This document shows, piece after piece, positions 42,571 to 52,934 of a DNA stretch of 64,000 bases; position 1 is the stretch's first letter; each line of letters opens with the position of its first letter. The notes beneath the pieces were generated by a model, which saw nothing but the letters and a program-made list of their open reading frames with translations, was not told where the DNA came from and made no database searches. The stretch covers positions 22,461,201 through 22,525,200 of the forward strand of contig OX463835.1 in the NCBI GenBank assembly GCA_949825045.1. The letters are read 5' to 3'. The position numbers were made by a program, and so were the translations under genes. This stretch comes from Argyresthia goedartella (lineage: Eukaryota; Arthropoda; Insecta; Lepidoptera; Argyresthiidae).

Positions 42571-45368
42571 GGCAAGCATTAGTGTAACTAAGGCAACATG
42601 TCCTCATTGCCCCGGTTCCACAAGGGAATTTATTGTTCCGCGTGGTTTGAAGTCTCACATTGGGCAGGTGCACAAAAATATTGTTCGACCGCAACAGTCA
42701 CAGCGACGGGGCGGTAATGCGCCTGCAGATGTCGCTGGTATTTCGCCTGCTGATGTGGTCGGTAGTTCGCCACCGCCGACGCTCAGTGATTTGCCTTCCT
42801 TGAGAAGAAATGTCCGACTTCTAAAACACGTCCCCAAGGGGGCCAGAAGTCTGGCCGCAGGGAAGTTGTCGGAGCTTATTGAGAGGTGTGTGGAGACTAA
42901 TGAGACCAACGATTGGCAGGATCTCCTAAGCTTTGCTTATTCATGCCTCCGGGTTCCTTTGTCCGATGACAGGGGCCGGTCTCTTACCAGTAAGGTAAAA
43001 GACCATTACAGCTAGTTCTCTGGGCGGCCTTCAGTCATCGGATGTTTATTCAAGGAAGGGAGGTAATATTGGCCAGCGTGCTTTTTACAAGTACGTCGAG
43101 TCCAAGGTTCACGATGGCGACCTTGGCGGTGCTGTTCGGATCCTCCTGTCTGACTGCTCTGTGGCAGCTGACAGTGAGGAGACTTTGGAGTCCCTGCGGC
43201 GAAAGCACCCGCCACCGTCACGTGACCTCCACTTCCCTCCGGAACCCGCCCTCTCAAGCGAAACATTGGCGGTTGAAGCGGCTGACGTGTTGGAGGCAAT
43301 CACGTCTTTCAATAGCGGGTCCGCAGCGGGCTTGGATGGGATCCGCCCCGACATACTGAAGGAGTTGATTTCAGTGGCGGCTGGGGATAGCGGTGCGACT
43401 CTCCTGCGTTCACTAGTTAATTTAGTGAACTTCATGCTTAAGGGAATGGTCAATAGGGAAGTGTGCCCCTTTCTTTATGGCGCTTCCCTATGTGCTCTGC
43501 ATAAGAAGGGCGGGGGGATTCGTCCCATAGCAGTGGGGAGTGTCCTTCGGCGCTTAGTGGCCAAACTCGGATGCAGGGCAGCCAGGGGAGTCGCATCATC
43601 TATTCTTCAGCCGCAGCAGTTGGGGTTCGGAGTACCTTTAGGTTGCGAGGCCGCAATCCACGCCACCCGAGCGTTTTTGTTCGATCGGGAAAACTCCGAC
43701 AGCGTCATTGTGAAGGTTGACCTCCAGAATGCATTCAATACAGTTGAGCGAGACGTCATTCTGGGAAAGGTCAACGAACTGGTTCCGTCCCTCTATCCGT
43801 TCCTCCACCAGTGTTACTCAAGCCCAACCAACCTGTATTTTGGTGAAAATCTGGTGGAGTCGCGGGTGGGTGCGCAACAGGGTGACCCCCTGGGCCCACT
43901 GCTATTCAGCTTGGCCATCCACGACGTTGTTAAATCATTGAGTTCCCCTTTGAACGTCTGGTACTTAGACGATGGTACCATCGGGGGACCACTAGAGACT
44001 GTTGTGGCTGATTTGAAAACGGTTATCAGTGGCCTAGGGGACTTGGGTCTCCGCCTGAACTCAGAGAAGTGTGAGGTGTTTTCTTCCTCTGGTGACTTGG
44101 CACAAGGTTTCAGAGCTAAGCTGGAGGAATTGATGCCGGGGCTGAAAGTTCTTGATAAACCTGATTTCACTCTGTTAGGCGCACCCATTTTTCCGGAAGG
44201 CGTGCCGGGGGTTCTGCGAGGAAAGTTGAAGGCCCTGGCTGGGACTAAGCCACATCTCAAGGAGTTGTCCGCGCATGTGGCTCTTACTATTCTCAGGAGT
44301 TGTCTGTCCCAGCCAAGGTTAACCTATACTTTGCGAACTGCTCCGGTTTGGCTGTGCCGAGGGGAGACAGACGCTTATGACGAGGCGTTGAAGTGTCTTT
44401 TGGAGACTATTTTAAACGTTAATATGTCTCCCTCACAGTGGTCGCAGGCAGCGATGCCTATACGGTTTGGTGGTCTCGGCGTTCGTCGCCTTCGGGACAC
44501 GGAACTCCCCGCCTTCTTAGCCTCTTCGCGGGGGGTGTTGGAGCTTGTCACTCGTATTTTGAATATTAATGGTGACGGGTTCAGCATCCCATTTGCGGAC
44601 GAGGCTCTTCAGCTGTGGCGGGTACGTTGCCCGGCGGGAGACGTTCCGGAGAAGCCAGGCGTGCAGCGCTCCTGGGATGAGGAGATATGTAAGTCGACAC
44701 TTGACGGGTTTTTGGGGCAGTCCTCGGGAGCGGAGCTTGCTCGTCTGCGCGCGATCTCCCAGCCGGAATCTGGTGCTTGGCTGCATGCGTTGCCGTCTCC
44801 TCATTTAGGCACCCATCTAGATGACAACTCCCTGCGCGTGGCCGTGGCGCTTCGGTTGGGATGTAGCATTTGTGAGCCACACCGCTGTGTTTGCGGTGTA
44901 TCAGTCGATTCGCTGGGGTGTCACGGACTACACTGCGTCAGAAGTGCAGGGAGGCAGTCTCGTCATCACTCCATCAATGACATCGTCCGGAGGGCTCTCG
45001 TCTCGGCTAACATACCGGCGGTTCTTGAGCCGCCTGGTTTGTGTCGCGGCGACGGGAAACGTCCGGACGGTGTCACTTTGATACCTTGGGAGAGGGGCCG
45101 TAGCCTTTTGTGGGATGCGACGTGCGTGTGCACTTTCGCGGCATCTCATATAGGCTCCACCATGCAGACTGCTGGTGCGGCTGCGGAGTCGGCGGCGCGG
45201 CAGAAATGCGGTAAGTACGCACAGCTGATGGGGAGTTATTGGTTTGTTCCATTGGCCGTCGAGACCACGGGGGTGTGGGGATCGCAGGGTAGGGCCTTCA
45301 TCAGGGACATTGGGCGTCGCTTGAGGGACCGAGGCCATGACTACCGCTCCGGAGCGTTCCTGGTGTAA
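42571..45368 (+). CDS. RLE-type LINE polyprotein (C2H2 finger, RT, restriction-like nuclease), one frameshift
   Basis: Frame 2 (about 42571-43015) opens with a C2H2 finger, CPHCPGS to GLKSHIGQVH. It then has SLRRNVRLLKHVPKGARSLA and a region ending LLSFAYSCLRVPLSD. A one-base shift near 42995 moves to frame 0, which is open to 45368. The reverse transcriptase has GLDGIRPDILKELI, ALHKKGGGIRPIAVGSVLRR, VDLQNAFNTVERDVIL, GAQQGDPLGPLLFSLAIHDV and VWYLDDGTIGG (catalytic YLDD, about 43965). The C-terminus has a Cys/His cluster (CSICEPHRCVCG, HGLHC, about 44870-44935), then GKRPDGVTLIPWERG and LLWDATCVC, matching the R/KPD...D core of LINE restriction-like nucleases. No ATG precedes the finger in frame, so the start is unknown. 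Confidence 0.82.
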
Positions 45369-45645
45369 AGGGTCTCACTTGCTGTGCAGCGCGGCAACGC
45401 TGCCAGCGTAATGGGTACCTTTGGTCCGGGAGCGTTCTGGGGTGGTTTATTTGTGTAGTTTTATGTATTTTAGATTTATTTATTATTTAAGTAGGTTATT
45501 ATTATTTGGAAGCATATAATTTTTAAGTTGTTTCCCTGCCATATCTTGTAGTTTAGCAAGTGTTTAAGTTTAGTTTTAAGTTATTGACGAAGTTTCCTGT
45601 AGATTAATCGAATTGTAAACTATATTTTGTTGAATAAATAATATT

Positions 45646-46561
45646 GTTTCTTGCCAGTATGTGTTCTTATGTGCTCGATAATATTACTTTTTTGTGAAAA
45701 TGATTTATGACACACCTCACACTGAAATGGTTTCTCGCCAGTATGTGTTCTTATGTGTACTGTCAAAACATGTTTATGTGAAAATGATTTATGACACACC
45801 TCACACTGAAATGGTTTCTCGCCAGTATGTGTTCTTATGTGATTTGTCAAAATACCTTTTCGTGAAAATGATTTATGACACACCTCACACTGAAATGGTT
45901 TCTCGCCAGTATGTGTTCCTATGTGTCTTGTCAAAATATGTTTTTCTGAAAATGATTTATGACACACCTCACACTGAAATGGTTTCTCGACAGTATGTGT
46001 TCTTATGTGTACTGTCAAAACATGTTTATGTGAAAATGATTTATGACACACCTCACACTGAAATGGTTTCTCGCCAGTATGTGTTCCTATGTGTCTTGTC
46101 AAATTAGGTTTTTGTGAAAATGATTTATGACACATATCACATTGAAATGGTTTCTCGCCAGTATGTGTTCTTATGTGTCTTGTCAAAATATGTTTTTTTG
46201 AAAATGATTTATGACACACCTCACACTGAAATGGTTTCTTCACAACAACACAATCTTCACATGGAAACGGAAGAGTTTTATTATTATGCGGATAAATGTC
46301 GTATGTAGCGATGTGATGTTCTAATTCTGTTTTTGATGTAAACTTTTTATAGCAGTAATCGCAAATGAAGGTATTTAGTTCAAAGATTTTTGTGTTTATA
46401 CCTGTGACACAGTTTTTAATCTGTTTACTTGTACTCGTATGAGCGTCAGTTTCCTCTAACTGTTCATCAAGATCTTCTCGGAAGGTGGAGGTATCGGTGC
46501 TCTTTATCAAATAATCCAAAGTAAATGCATTATCACCATCGTCTTCAGTAGCACTCATCAC
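45646..46561 (-). pseudogene. C2H2 zinc-finger gene, 5' part of split array
   Basis: The frame is open upstream of ATG 46561. It begins with an acidic region (MMSATEDDGDNAFTLDYLIK), then a divergent finger (FICDYCYKKFTSKTELEHH) and a partial one. Seven near-identical fingers follow ([19 protein letters not shown], and similar), down to the insertion at 45646. The main differences lie in the helix positions that read DNA: HKHVLTVH, EKHILTRH, RKGILTNH, QKSNIIEH. No upstream exon was found; a partial SINE lies 170 bp away. This part has no break other than the LINE, which cuts the coding sequence after finger seven and replaces the end with KKQYYLFNKI. Confidence 0.85.
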
Positions 46562-46734
46562 CTGCGTGTCTTCATCTTGTGGAGAGATGTCGAAGGAATA
46601 AATGAAGCATATCCTCAGCCGGCCAGGGCGATATACCGAAGTCTGGAGGAACTCTGCTTGATCCTGTCAACACAGATAGATTGAGTTGAGAGTGTGCAAC
46701 TATGTTTAAGGGACAAAAAACAGTAGAGTCCAGT

Positions 46735-46860
46735 GATACGAAGCGAAGGGTCCCGGGTTCGAGTCCCGGAGGAGGCACATATTTGTTTGATGAGATCGGA
46801 TGTTTGTGCCATAGTCATGGTTGTTTATCTATCTAAGTATAATATTTATCGGCTAGTATT
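46735..46860 (+). mobile_element. tRNA-derived SINE, copy 3, 5' truncated
   Basis: The stretch gaagggtcccgggttcgagt, with tttgtttgatgagatcgg and catagtcatggttgtttatc after it, is the B-box half and body of the SINE at 9641, in plus orientation. The A-box part is missing. Confidence 0.8.
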
Positions 46861-46904
46861 TAATCGTACATCAAAAATACTGATTTGCACATCAAAAAAG
46901 GAGC

Positions 46905-47060
46905 AGCAAAAACACTTTTTATGTTTTAAAAATATTTTATGTGTGCTCAAGTTTATGTTTTAAGTATTTTTTGTTGTTCTTGCGTGTTCAACCTAACACG
47001 AATGATACCTTCGCTTCGCTCACCCCCTTTACCCTTCAACAAAAATTCCGCAGCATTTTT
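46905..47060 (-). repeat. Dispersed repeat, inverted copy of 30630-30780
   Basis: Reading the minus strand, gaagggtaaagggggtgagc, gtgttaggttgaac and aagaacaacaaaaa appear in the same order and spacing as at 30650-30780. Confidence 0.75.
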
Positions 47061-47429
47061 CCCTGATATGGGCCTTGAAGATGTGAAGTTTAATATTTCC
47101 CATATTTATCTATTTTTTATTTATTTTATTTATTTATAGTCAAATTTCGTAAGTACAACATTACAGAAATAATTCTAATGCGTTGTACACATAGCGAACA
47201 TGATACCATTGATAACATATATAATAAGAAATTAAAAAACAAATTATTCATTTCACTTCAATCAGAATATCAACTTAACATTAAATTCAAATTACAATAA
47301 TTCAAATTACAACTAAGACAACACAATTTAAACACAATCAATTAATTCCAAATGTCAGATATAAAATTAAACTTCAATTTAAATATTTGAAATTACAAAT
47401 TAAACAACTTAAACACACATTCATCTCGC
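47061..47429. other. AT-rich stretch, probable LINE 3' untranslated region
   Basis: It has attta-rich simple sequence (47100-47140) followed by AT-rich DNA running into the C-terminus of the minus-strand LINE. No gene seen. Confidence 0.45.
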
Positions 47430-50294
47430 AAAACCTTACACATTCTCGGACAATATGTCTCCATGGATCACCAAACAAATCAGTCAGTGGTGCCGCAGCC
47501 AACAGAGCGTTGACACTGTCCCGCGCCCTCACCAGCGGAGACTACTGACGCGCCACTGTGCGGTGCGTGCCGCCCGCTAATAGCTGCCGGTGCCTGCGCG
47601 CGCGGATATATTTTTCGGGCACGAATAGCGCGTATACCGTACCGACAAGCGCGACGCAGTCACTGTCGCCTCGCAACAATCGACACACAGTCAGAAGCTG
47701 TTCGGTGTTACGTCTGACCTCTAGTGAGTTGTATCCGAGCATACCCAACATAAAAGCGGATGGATAAAGGTATGGATAGAATCCAAATTTCCTCTTATAC
47801 AGCTGTGTACTTCTCGAGCAAAAGTATGCAAGAGCTTTCGTGCGGATTCCTAACAACCGAGCTAGACTCCGGTTTGGTTCTCACTAGGGCCATGTATAGA
47901 AGCTGGACCACATCCAGGTTCCGGAAATCCTTACTATTCCGTATCACGAACCCCAATCGTTTAAAGCATTCCTTGGCTAAAGAGCTCATGTGCTCATGGA
48001 TTGTAAGTTTGGGTCGAGCGTAACACCGAGGTCCTTGATCGAATACACTCGAGTCATAGACTCCGTACCGAGTGTATACGTCGTGCTTATAGGCTGAGAA
48101 GAGCGCGTAAAGGACATTACATAACACTTGGCAGTATTAAATAGGAGTTTGTTGTTCACACTCCACCTATGAACCACTTCAAGATCTTCCTGCAACAAAC
48201 TACAATCATACTCTGAACTCACGGGAAGTATCAGTTTCAGATTGTACGCATACAGAAACCAATTGGCGTATTTGAGCTCTAATTCCAGGTCATTTATCAT
48301 AATGATAAATAATAACGGACATAGGATAGACCCCTGGCTAACGCCCGACCGTGTATGGTACGGCTGGGACTCAAAACAACCGTGCCGCACATATTGTGGC
48401 GATTTTTCAGGTAGTCAGCGAAGAAAATCTACAGCCGTGGGGCAAATCCAATGGCACATTACTTCTTCATTAGAACGTCGTTATCGACTCTGTCGAACGC
48501 CTTACGGAAGTCCATATAGGTTACGTCCACCTGACATCCCTTGTCCATGCACTCCGACAGAAACTCGAACAACGTCAGTAAGTTGGTGTTAACTGAGCGG
48601 CGAATCCTGAATCCGTGTTGCGAGTCGCTCAGATACGGTTTTGCCGTGTATGATCGACTCGAACAGTTTTGCCAATGAACTCAGGATCGCTATAGGGCAC
48701 TTGTCTTGGGGGTAGGACTGACTCGAGAAAGCTTCCAGCTGGTGGGTTACTTACCTTGCTGAAGAGCAAGATTGAATATTCGTCCCAAGGGTAAAACCAG
48801 TTGATCGCTGTAGGCTTTCAATAAGTAAAGAGGGAAGTTGTCCGGTCCAATTGCGCTCCTAGGCCTTAGCTGCTTCAGCCCTTCCTTTATATCCTTACAG
48901 GAAATATGCGAAACTTGTACGTAATTAGCCAAGCACGAGTCATCAGATCTGTTTACCAGCTCCTCCTCCTAATCAAGAGCTGGCTCATCAGGGAGAAAAA
49001 CGTCTGCGAAGAAGTTTGCAATTGCGGCTGCTGCTTCCTCACCAACACACCCAAGGTTCGAAACCACATTTCGATCGTAGGTCAGTCACATGCTTCCAGA
49101 ATGTTGTTGCTTATGTTGTTTTATATTGCTTTCTATACTACTCATGTGGTTGGCGAAGGCAGTAATATGCGGCACTTGAGGTTTGCTCTCAGCTCACTGA
49201 AAGAGACGTAGTCAGCCGGCCTCTTCCACGCTTTCCATTTACGATGGACCTTAGCCTTCGTGCCCAAGTCCTTTACAATGTCCCCAGCGAACGACACCGA
49301 GTATCTCCTTGTAGGCTGGGTCGGTCTGGTCTTCTTCGGAATGGATTTGTTGAAGACTTCGTAAATGGTATCGTAAAAGCAGCCGACTGCCGCATAAACT
49401 TCAGTAGCTTCGAGAACATTATCCCAAGATATGCTACACATGAGTTCGTATAGGACTGCGTGGTTGCCCTTGGTAAAGTTCCAGTCATTGCGGCCACCGA
49501 TGTTGCTGGGATCCCAGCGGCCGGATCGCTGGCCAGTACCCTGCACATACAACATTGGTACAATGACATCGAGCGGCGAGTGGTAGGCGTCAGTGCGCGG
49601 CACCAGGCTACCTGACACGGAAGCGCGCACAGTTACGTCACGCACACTCTCCGGTAGGAACACCACATCAAGCACGCCACCATGATAATTCTTTACCTCA
49701 TTCGTCTCATGCAGACCACAAACACTTAAAAAGTAGCAATAATAGTTGGTGACAGAGATTGACGCACTATTCATGTTTAGGTTCCCCAGGATAATAAAAG
49801 AGGTTCCGGTGAGTTTGGTCATGTTTTCCTCAGTTTTCGTAAACCAACTAAAATACTGAGCGTACTTCTCTGCTTGCGTAATTGCCTTGCCCTTCCTCCT
49901 CCTACTAGTCTATATGGACAACACAGACTGTGTACTGGACACCACCGAGTGTGATTGATGCCCAGAGATCTTCACCCTGCTCGGTTTCAAGGTCGCGTCG
50001 TCGGCGAAGTGCTATGCCAGGGCGGGCGGCGAGTAGCACACCTCCGCACGCGGTGGCGCTGTCCCTGCGCAGCACACTCCAGCCTCCCGCCGCAACCTCG
50101 GCGTCTCCAACTGAGGCGTCCAAAAAAGTCTCCGTGGCGGCATTAGGGGGTCTTGGGAGCCGATGAGGGATTTTTCGTTCCTGTTTTGTACAACTCGAGA
50201 TATCTACGAAAGGGCAGCCACTCCCTAATACGGGCGTCAACAGGCCACACCTCCATGGAGAAGCAGGTGTTATAAAGGGAATCCGGAAAACCAA
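47430..50294 (-). pseudogene. Jockey-group LINE ORF2, heavily decayed
   Basis: Leftward order: endonuclease pieces (SVGDAEVAAGGWSVLRRDSA, about 50100; SFIILGNLNMNSAS at about 49790 where GDFN is expected; RTDAYHSPLDVIVP). Then the RT start LRPRSAIGPDNFPLYLLKAY (about 48850), SGVSQGSILCPLLFIIMIND (48330), and FLYAYNLKLI (48250) where the catalytic Asp pair should be. The thumb is DLEVVHRWSVNNKLLFNTAK, and the C-terminal region is KRKFGFYPYLYPSAFMLGML (about 47790) and SPLVRARDSVNALLAA (about 47520). At least six frame changes and many stops separate these. Loss of both catalytic aspartates shows it is long dead. Confidence 0.8.
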
Positions 50295-50848
50295 TTTTGT
50301 ACGATTTGTACTGACCCTTTGTCGGCAACTCTACCACGGTGCCATCTTCAGGTGAGCACAACTCCCGCAAATATACCCTGACTTCCTCCAGTACTGACCT
50401 CATATTGCATAGATGGAAGAAACGCTGTCGCTCCACCGCACGAAGAGTGGTAGTTGTGGGTCCTGCTGTACAGCGCAGCGACTGGGGTCTTCTTGTCTTT
50501 CTGGCGACTTCGGTCCGTTCCTTCCCAACATCCTCAGCGTTAGCGTTTTTGAAAGATACTGGTGCCGGTGGGGGAGTCTTTACTTCTGTCGGTGTCAGTG
50601 TCAGCTGTCTGACTGCGCCTACTGCACATACTTGATTGGTACCGCGACCAACAACCGCTCGCCTCGCGTTGCTACCCGGTGCGGGTGGGCGTGCAAGCGA
50701 GACAGGTGCAGGTGCAGGTATGGGCGAAATAGGCGCGGGTGATTGTGCGAGGGAGGTAGTTGCATGCTGTACCGTTTCCACATACGGTAGGGGTGGCGCA
50801 CGAGTTAAGTGTGACAACCCCTCCGATATTACCTTTGTCAGCTGTCCT
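50143..50848 (-). pseudogene. LINE ORF1 C-terminal part, cut by an LTR element
   Basis: The frame is open from the junction at 50848 to 50143 on the minus strand: a Pro/Ala-rich linker (about 50600-50800), then a folded-looking domain, QRFFHLCNMRSVLEEVRVYL, ELPTKGQYKSYKIGFP and MEVWPVDARIREWLPFRRY, at the C-terminus. The domain resembles the RNA-binding end of jockey-group ORF1. Upstream coding sequence is interrupted at 50849 by the outer errantivirus-like element. Confidence 0.65.
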
Positions 50849-50880
50849 AGTTAAACACATACATACCAAATATGTAAATA

Positions 50881-50903
50881 CAGCTATGACGTATGTACAT
50901 ACG
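50881..50903. repeat. Left part of a 32-bp perfect palindrome used as insertion target
   Basis: The half-site CAGCTATGACGTATGT and the following ACATACG, joined to TCATAGCTG at 58540-58548, would form an exact 32-bp palindrome. The inner LTR element sits at its right side with TACG duplicated (50900-50903 and 58536-58539). Confidence 0.8.
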
Positions 50904-51219
50904 TGTTACATGCCCTGCATTCACGGAATCTGCTGACGAAGTCTGATGACGACATTGCGCTTGCATAGTGATAGTTTTAGGTAGTAACTTATTATTTCAC
51001 TGTAATTTTCCTATGCAGCGTAAGCAACCCGTGTAACCTACATACTTTTATAGTGTATTCATTTTTAGTGCCTTTTCTTTTGTTAATTTTAGACTTACTT
51101 CAATTCTAGCATCGATTGAATATAGACATAAGTTTTAATTGTAATTTCCATTCCTTAAAATAAAGGATTAAATTAATTATCGTTTTTTTTTAAATCCATC
51201 GGTTGCCGATTCCTTATTT
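50904..51219 (+). repeat. 5' LTR of inner errantivirus-like element
   Basis: 316 bp, starting TGTTACATGCC and ending TTCCTTATTT. It differs from the 3' LTR (58220-58535) at one base (cg/gg before the T run). Contains AATAAA (ttaaaataaagg, about 51160). The flanking 4-bp duplication is TACG. Confidence 0.95.
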
Positions 51220-51237
51220 GGCGCAGCCGGTAGGATC
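51219..51237 (+). promoter_or_regulatory. Primer-binding site
   Basis: TGGCGCAGCCGGTAGGATC follows the LTR directly. A TGGCGCAGNCGG start is what errantiviruses primed by serine tRNA show; the tRNA identity is from memory and not checked. Confidence 0.6.
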
Positions 51238-51671
51238 CTTGAGTCAGTAGGCGCGCGGGAAACTAAAGGACTCCAGACATCGTTGCTCCTGTTGGCTCCG
51301 CAAGCCTCTGGTTGAGCTTTCAAGCCTTCATCAAGGATTCGACGAACGAAGACGAGCAGCCGGGGAGGTATCTAGACATTGATACGCGAAGAAAACCGAA
51401 GAAGATGATATATTATATGTAAGTCCATGCATTGTTCTTACTCTTGTGTTGCTTCCTTTTTTTTTTCCGTGTGTAATTTCCTCTTTCCACAATTTTCCGT
51501 CCCGAGAAATCTGGTGTGAAAAAGTCCTCCATAAGACAAATACGTAAGGAAGGACTTTTAGATTCGAATAGGATTTTGGAAAGTGAAGATTTAGGTGTAG
51601 AAAATTTATTGAAGGACCCTAATAGTGATAGTGTTAGTTTAGTGACCCTGTCTTTACCTAATATTAAAATC

Positions 51672-52931
51672 ATGACGGCGCCGACTATTGACGCTGACAC
51701 CATTTTTAAGGCACTACGCCTAGTGCCCGAATTCGATGGTAACCCGAATATTCTTACACGATTTATTAGAATATGTGATCAGCTAGTAATTCAGTATATG
51801 AAACCGGAAGCCGGTTGCGAGCTAGCGAACTTAAGTTTAATTAACGGAATATTGAACAAAATTACCGGTTCTGCCGCGAGGACAATCAACTCAAATGGAA
51901 TAGCAGAAAACTGGATAGGCATCCGTACAGCCCTGATTAATAATTTTTCAGACCAAAGGGATGAAACCGCCCTCTATAAAGATCTCTCGATGGTGACGCA
52001 AGGACAAAGCACCCCCCAGGAATTCTATGAAAAATGTCAAACTCTTTTTAGTACGATTATGACGTATGTTAGTCTTCATGAGACTATCCCTACCACAGTA
52101 GAAGCGAAACGCGATCTCTATAAAAAACTTACCAAGCAGGCTTATGTTCGTGGTCTCAAGGAACCCCTTGGATCTTGTATAAGATGTATGAGACCCGACA
52201 CCATAGAAAAAGCACTGGAGTTCGTACAGGAAGAGATGAATGTGATGTACCTCCAGGGCCGAAATGATTCACTTCCAGAGCGTAGAGCTCTCCCTCACTA
52301 TCAACCCCCTATGCACATGAGAATGCCTATGCAGATGCCAACTGCCATGCCGAAACCTTTTAATTTCCCGAATATGCATCGCCCTGTACCTGTTTGGCAG
52401 CCAAACTTCCAGTCTCCACCTAATCAACCCCCAAGAATGTCTAATATGCCTTCTCGAACCCAGCAAATGTTCGGAGCGCCTCTCCCCAACTATAACCCTA
52501 GAAGTAACGTATTCAAATTACCCCAGAGACCCACATTACCGACTCAAAATTTAGGCCCCAAGCCTATGAATGGAGTAGTAAACTACTCATCTAAACCGCT
52601 TCCCCCTTCTGGCCATGATTGGCGTAAATTTGGTAACCCTCCACCAACCAATTATTTTAAAACTCGAGAAATGAATTTCAATGAAACTGCCGATTATAAT
52701 GACTCATGTTACTATTCTGAACCCGAATATTACTACGAAGAAAACAACTGCTACGCACCGACTGAGCAATACTACGCCGAGTATTCTCAAGCTGACTACG
52801 CCGACTATCCCCAGACGTACGACTACGAAAACGCACCCCATGACATGCCCAACATGATTGAGGCCCCTCAACCGTCTACAAGTAGTAACATGGATTTTCC
52901 CAAGGACAACCCCTCCACAAAACCAAGATAG
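51672..52931 (+). CDS. Gag of inner errantivirus-like element
   Basis: The frame is open from 51516, but the first ATG is at 51672 ([20 protein letters not shown]), giving 419 codons. The N-terminal half matches errantiviral gag: [18 protein letters not shown], then [20 protein letters not shown] and [20 protein letters not shown]. The C-terminal half is Pro/Met/Asn-rich then Tyr-rich and has no zinc knuckle. No internal stop. Gag lies in frame 0 and pol in frame 2, with overlapping open frames before 52931, as expected for -1 frameshifting, but no canonical slippery heptamer was found. Confidence 0.85.
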   Translation: MTAPTIDADTIFKALRLVPEFDGNPNILTRFIRICDQLVIQYMKPEAGCELANLSLINGILNKITGSAARTINSNGIAENWIGIRTALINNFSDQRDETALYKDLSMVTQGQSTPQEFYEKCQTLFSTIMTYVSLHETIPTTVEAKRDLYKKLTKQAYVRGLKEPLGSCIRCMRPDTIEKALEFVQEEMNVMYLQGRNDSLPERRALPHYQPPMHMRMPMQMPTAMPKPFNFPNMHRPVPVWQPNFQSPPNQPPRMSNMPSRTQQMFGAPLPNYNPRSNVFKLPQRPTLPTQNLGPKPMNGVVNYSSKPLPPSGHDWRKFGNPPPTNYFKTREMNFNETADYNDSCYYSEPEYYYEENNCYAPTEQYYAEYSQADYADYPQTYDYENAPHDMPNMIEAPQPSTSSNMDFPKDNPSTKPR

Positions 52932-52934
52932 AAT

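Larger units (their letters stand above)
42032..45645 (+). mobile_element. LINE with restriction-like endonuclease inserted in the zinc-finger gene
   Basis: The element is flanked by GTTTC at 42027-42031 and 45646-45650. Its removal with one GTTTC restores the ordinary zinc-finger repeat unit, so limits and a 5-bp target duplication are well supported. It is 3614 bp with a single pol gene (42571-45368), an AT-rich 5' region and a 3' end of aataaataatatt. An N-terminal C2H2 finger, a central RT and a C-terminal CCHC plus PD-(D/E)XK-like nuclease place it among R2/R4/NeSL-like LINEs; the clade is not resolved. Confidence 0.88.

Noticed and set aside
43042..45338. Many long open frames on both strands within the RLE-type LINE pol
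   Set aside because: GC-rich coding DNA yields long shadows; only one frame carries RT and nuclease motifs.
41400..46240. Regularly spaced near-identical direct repeats resembling a CRISPR array
   Set aside because: The units are 84 bp with no unique spacers and encode zinc fingers; the DNA is eukaryotic.
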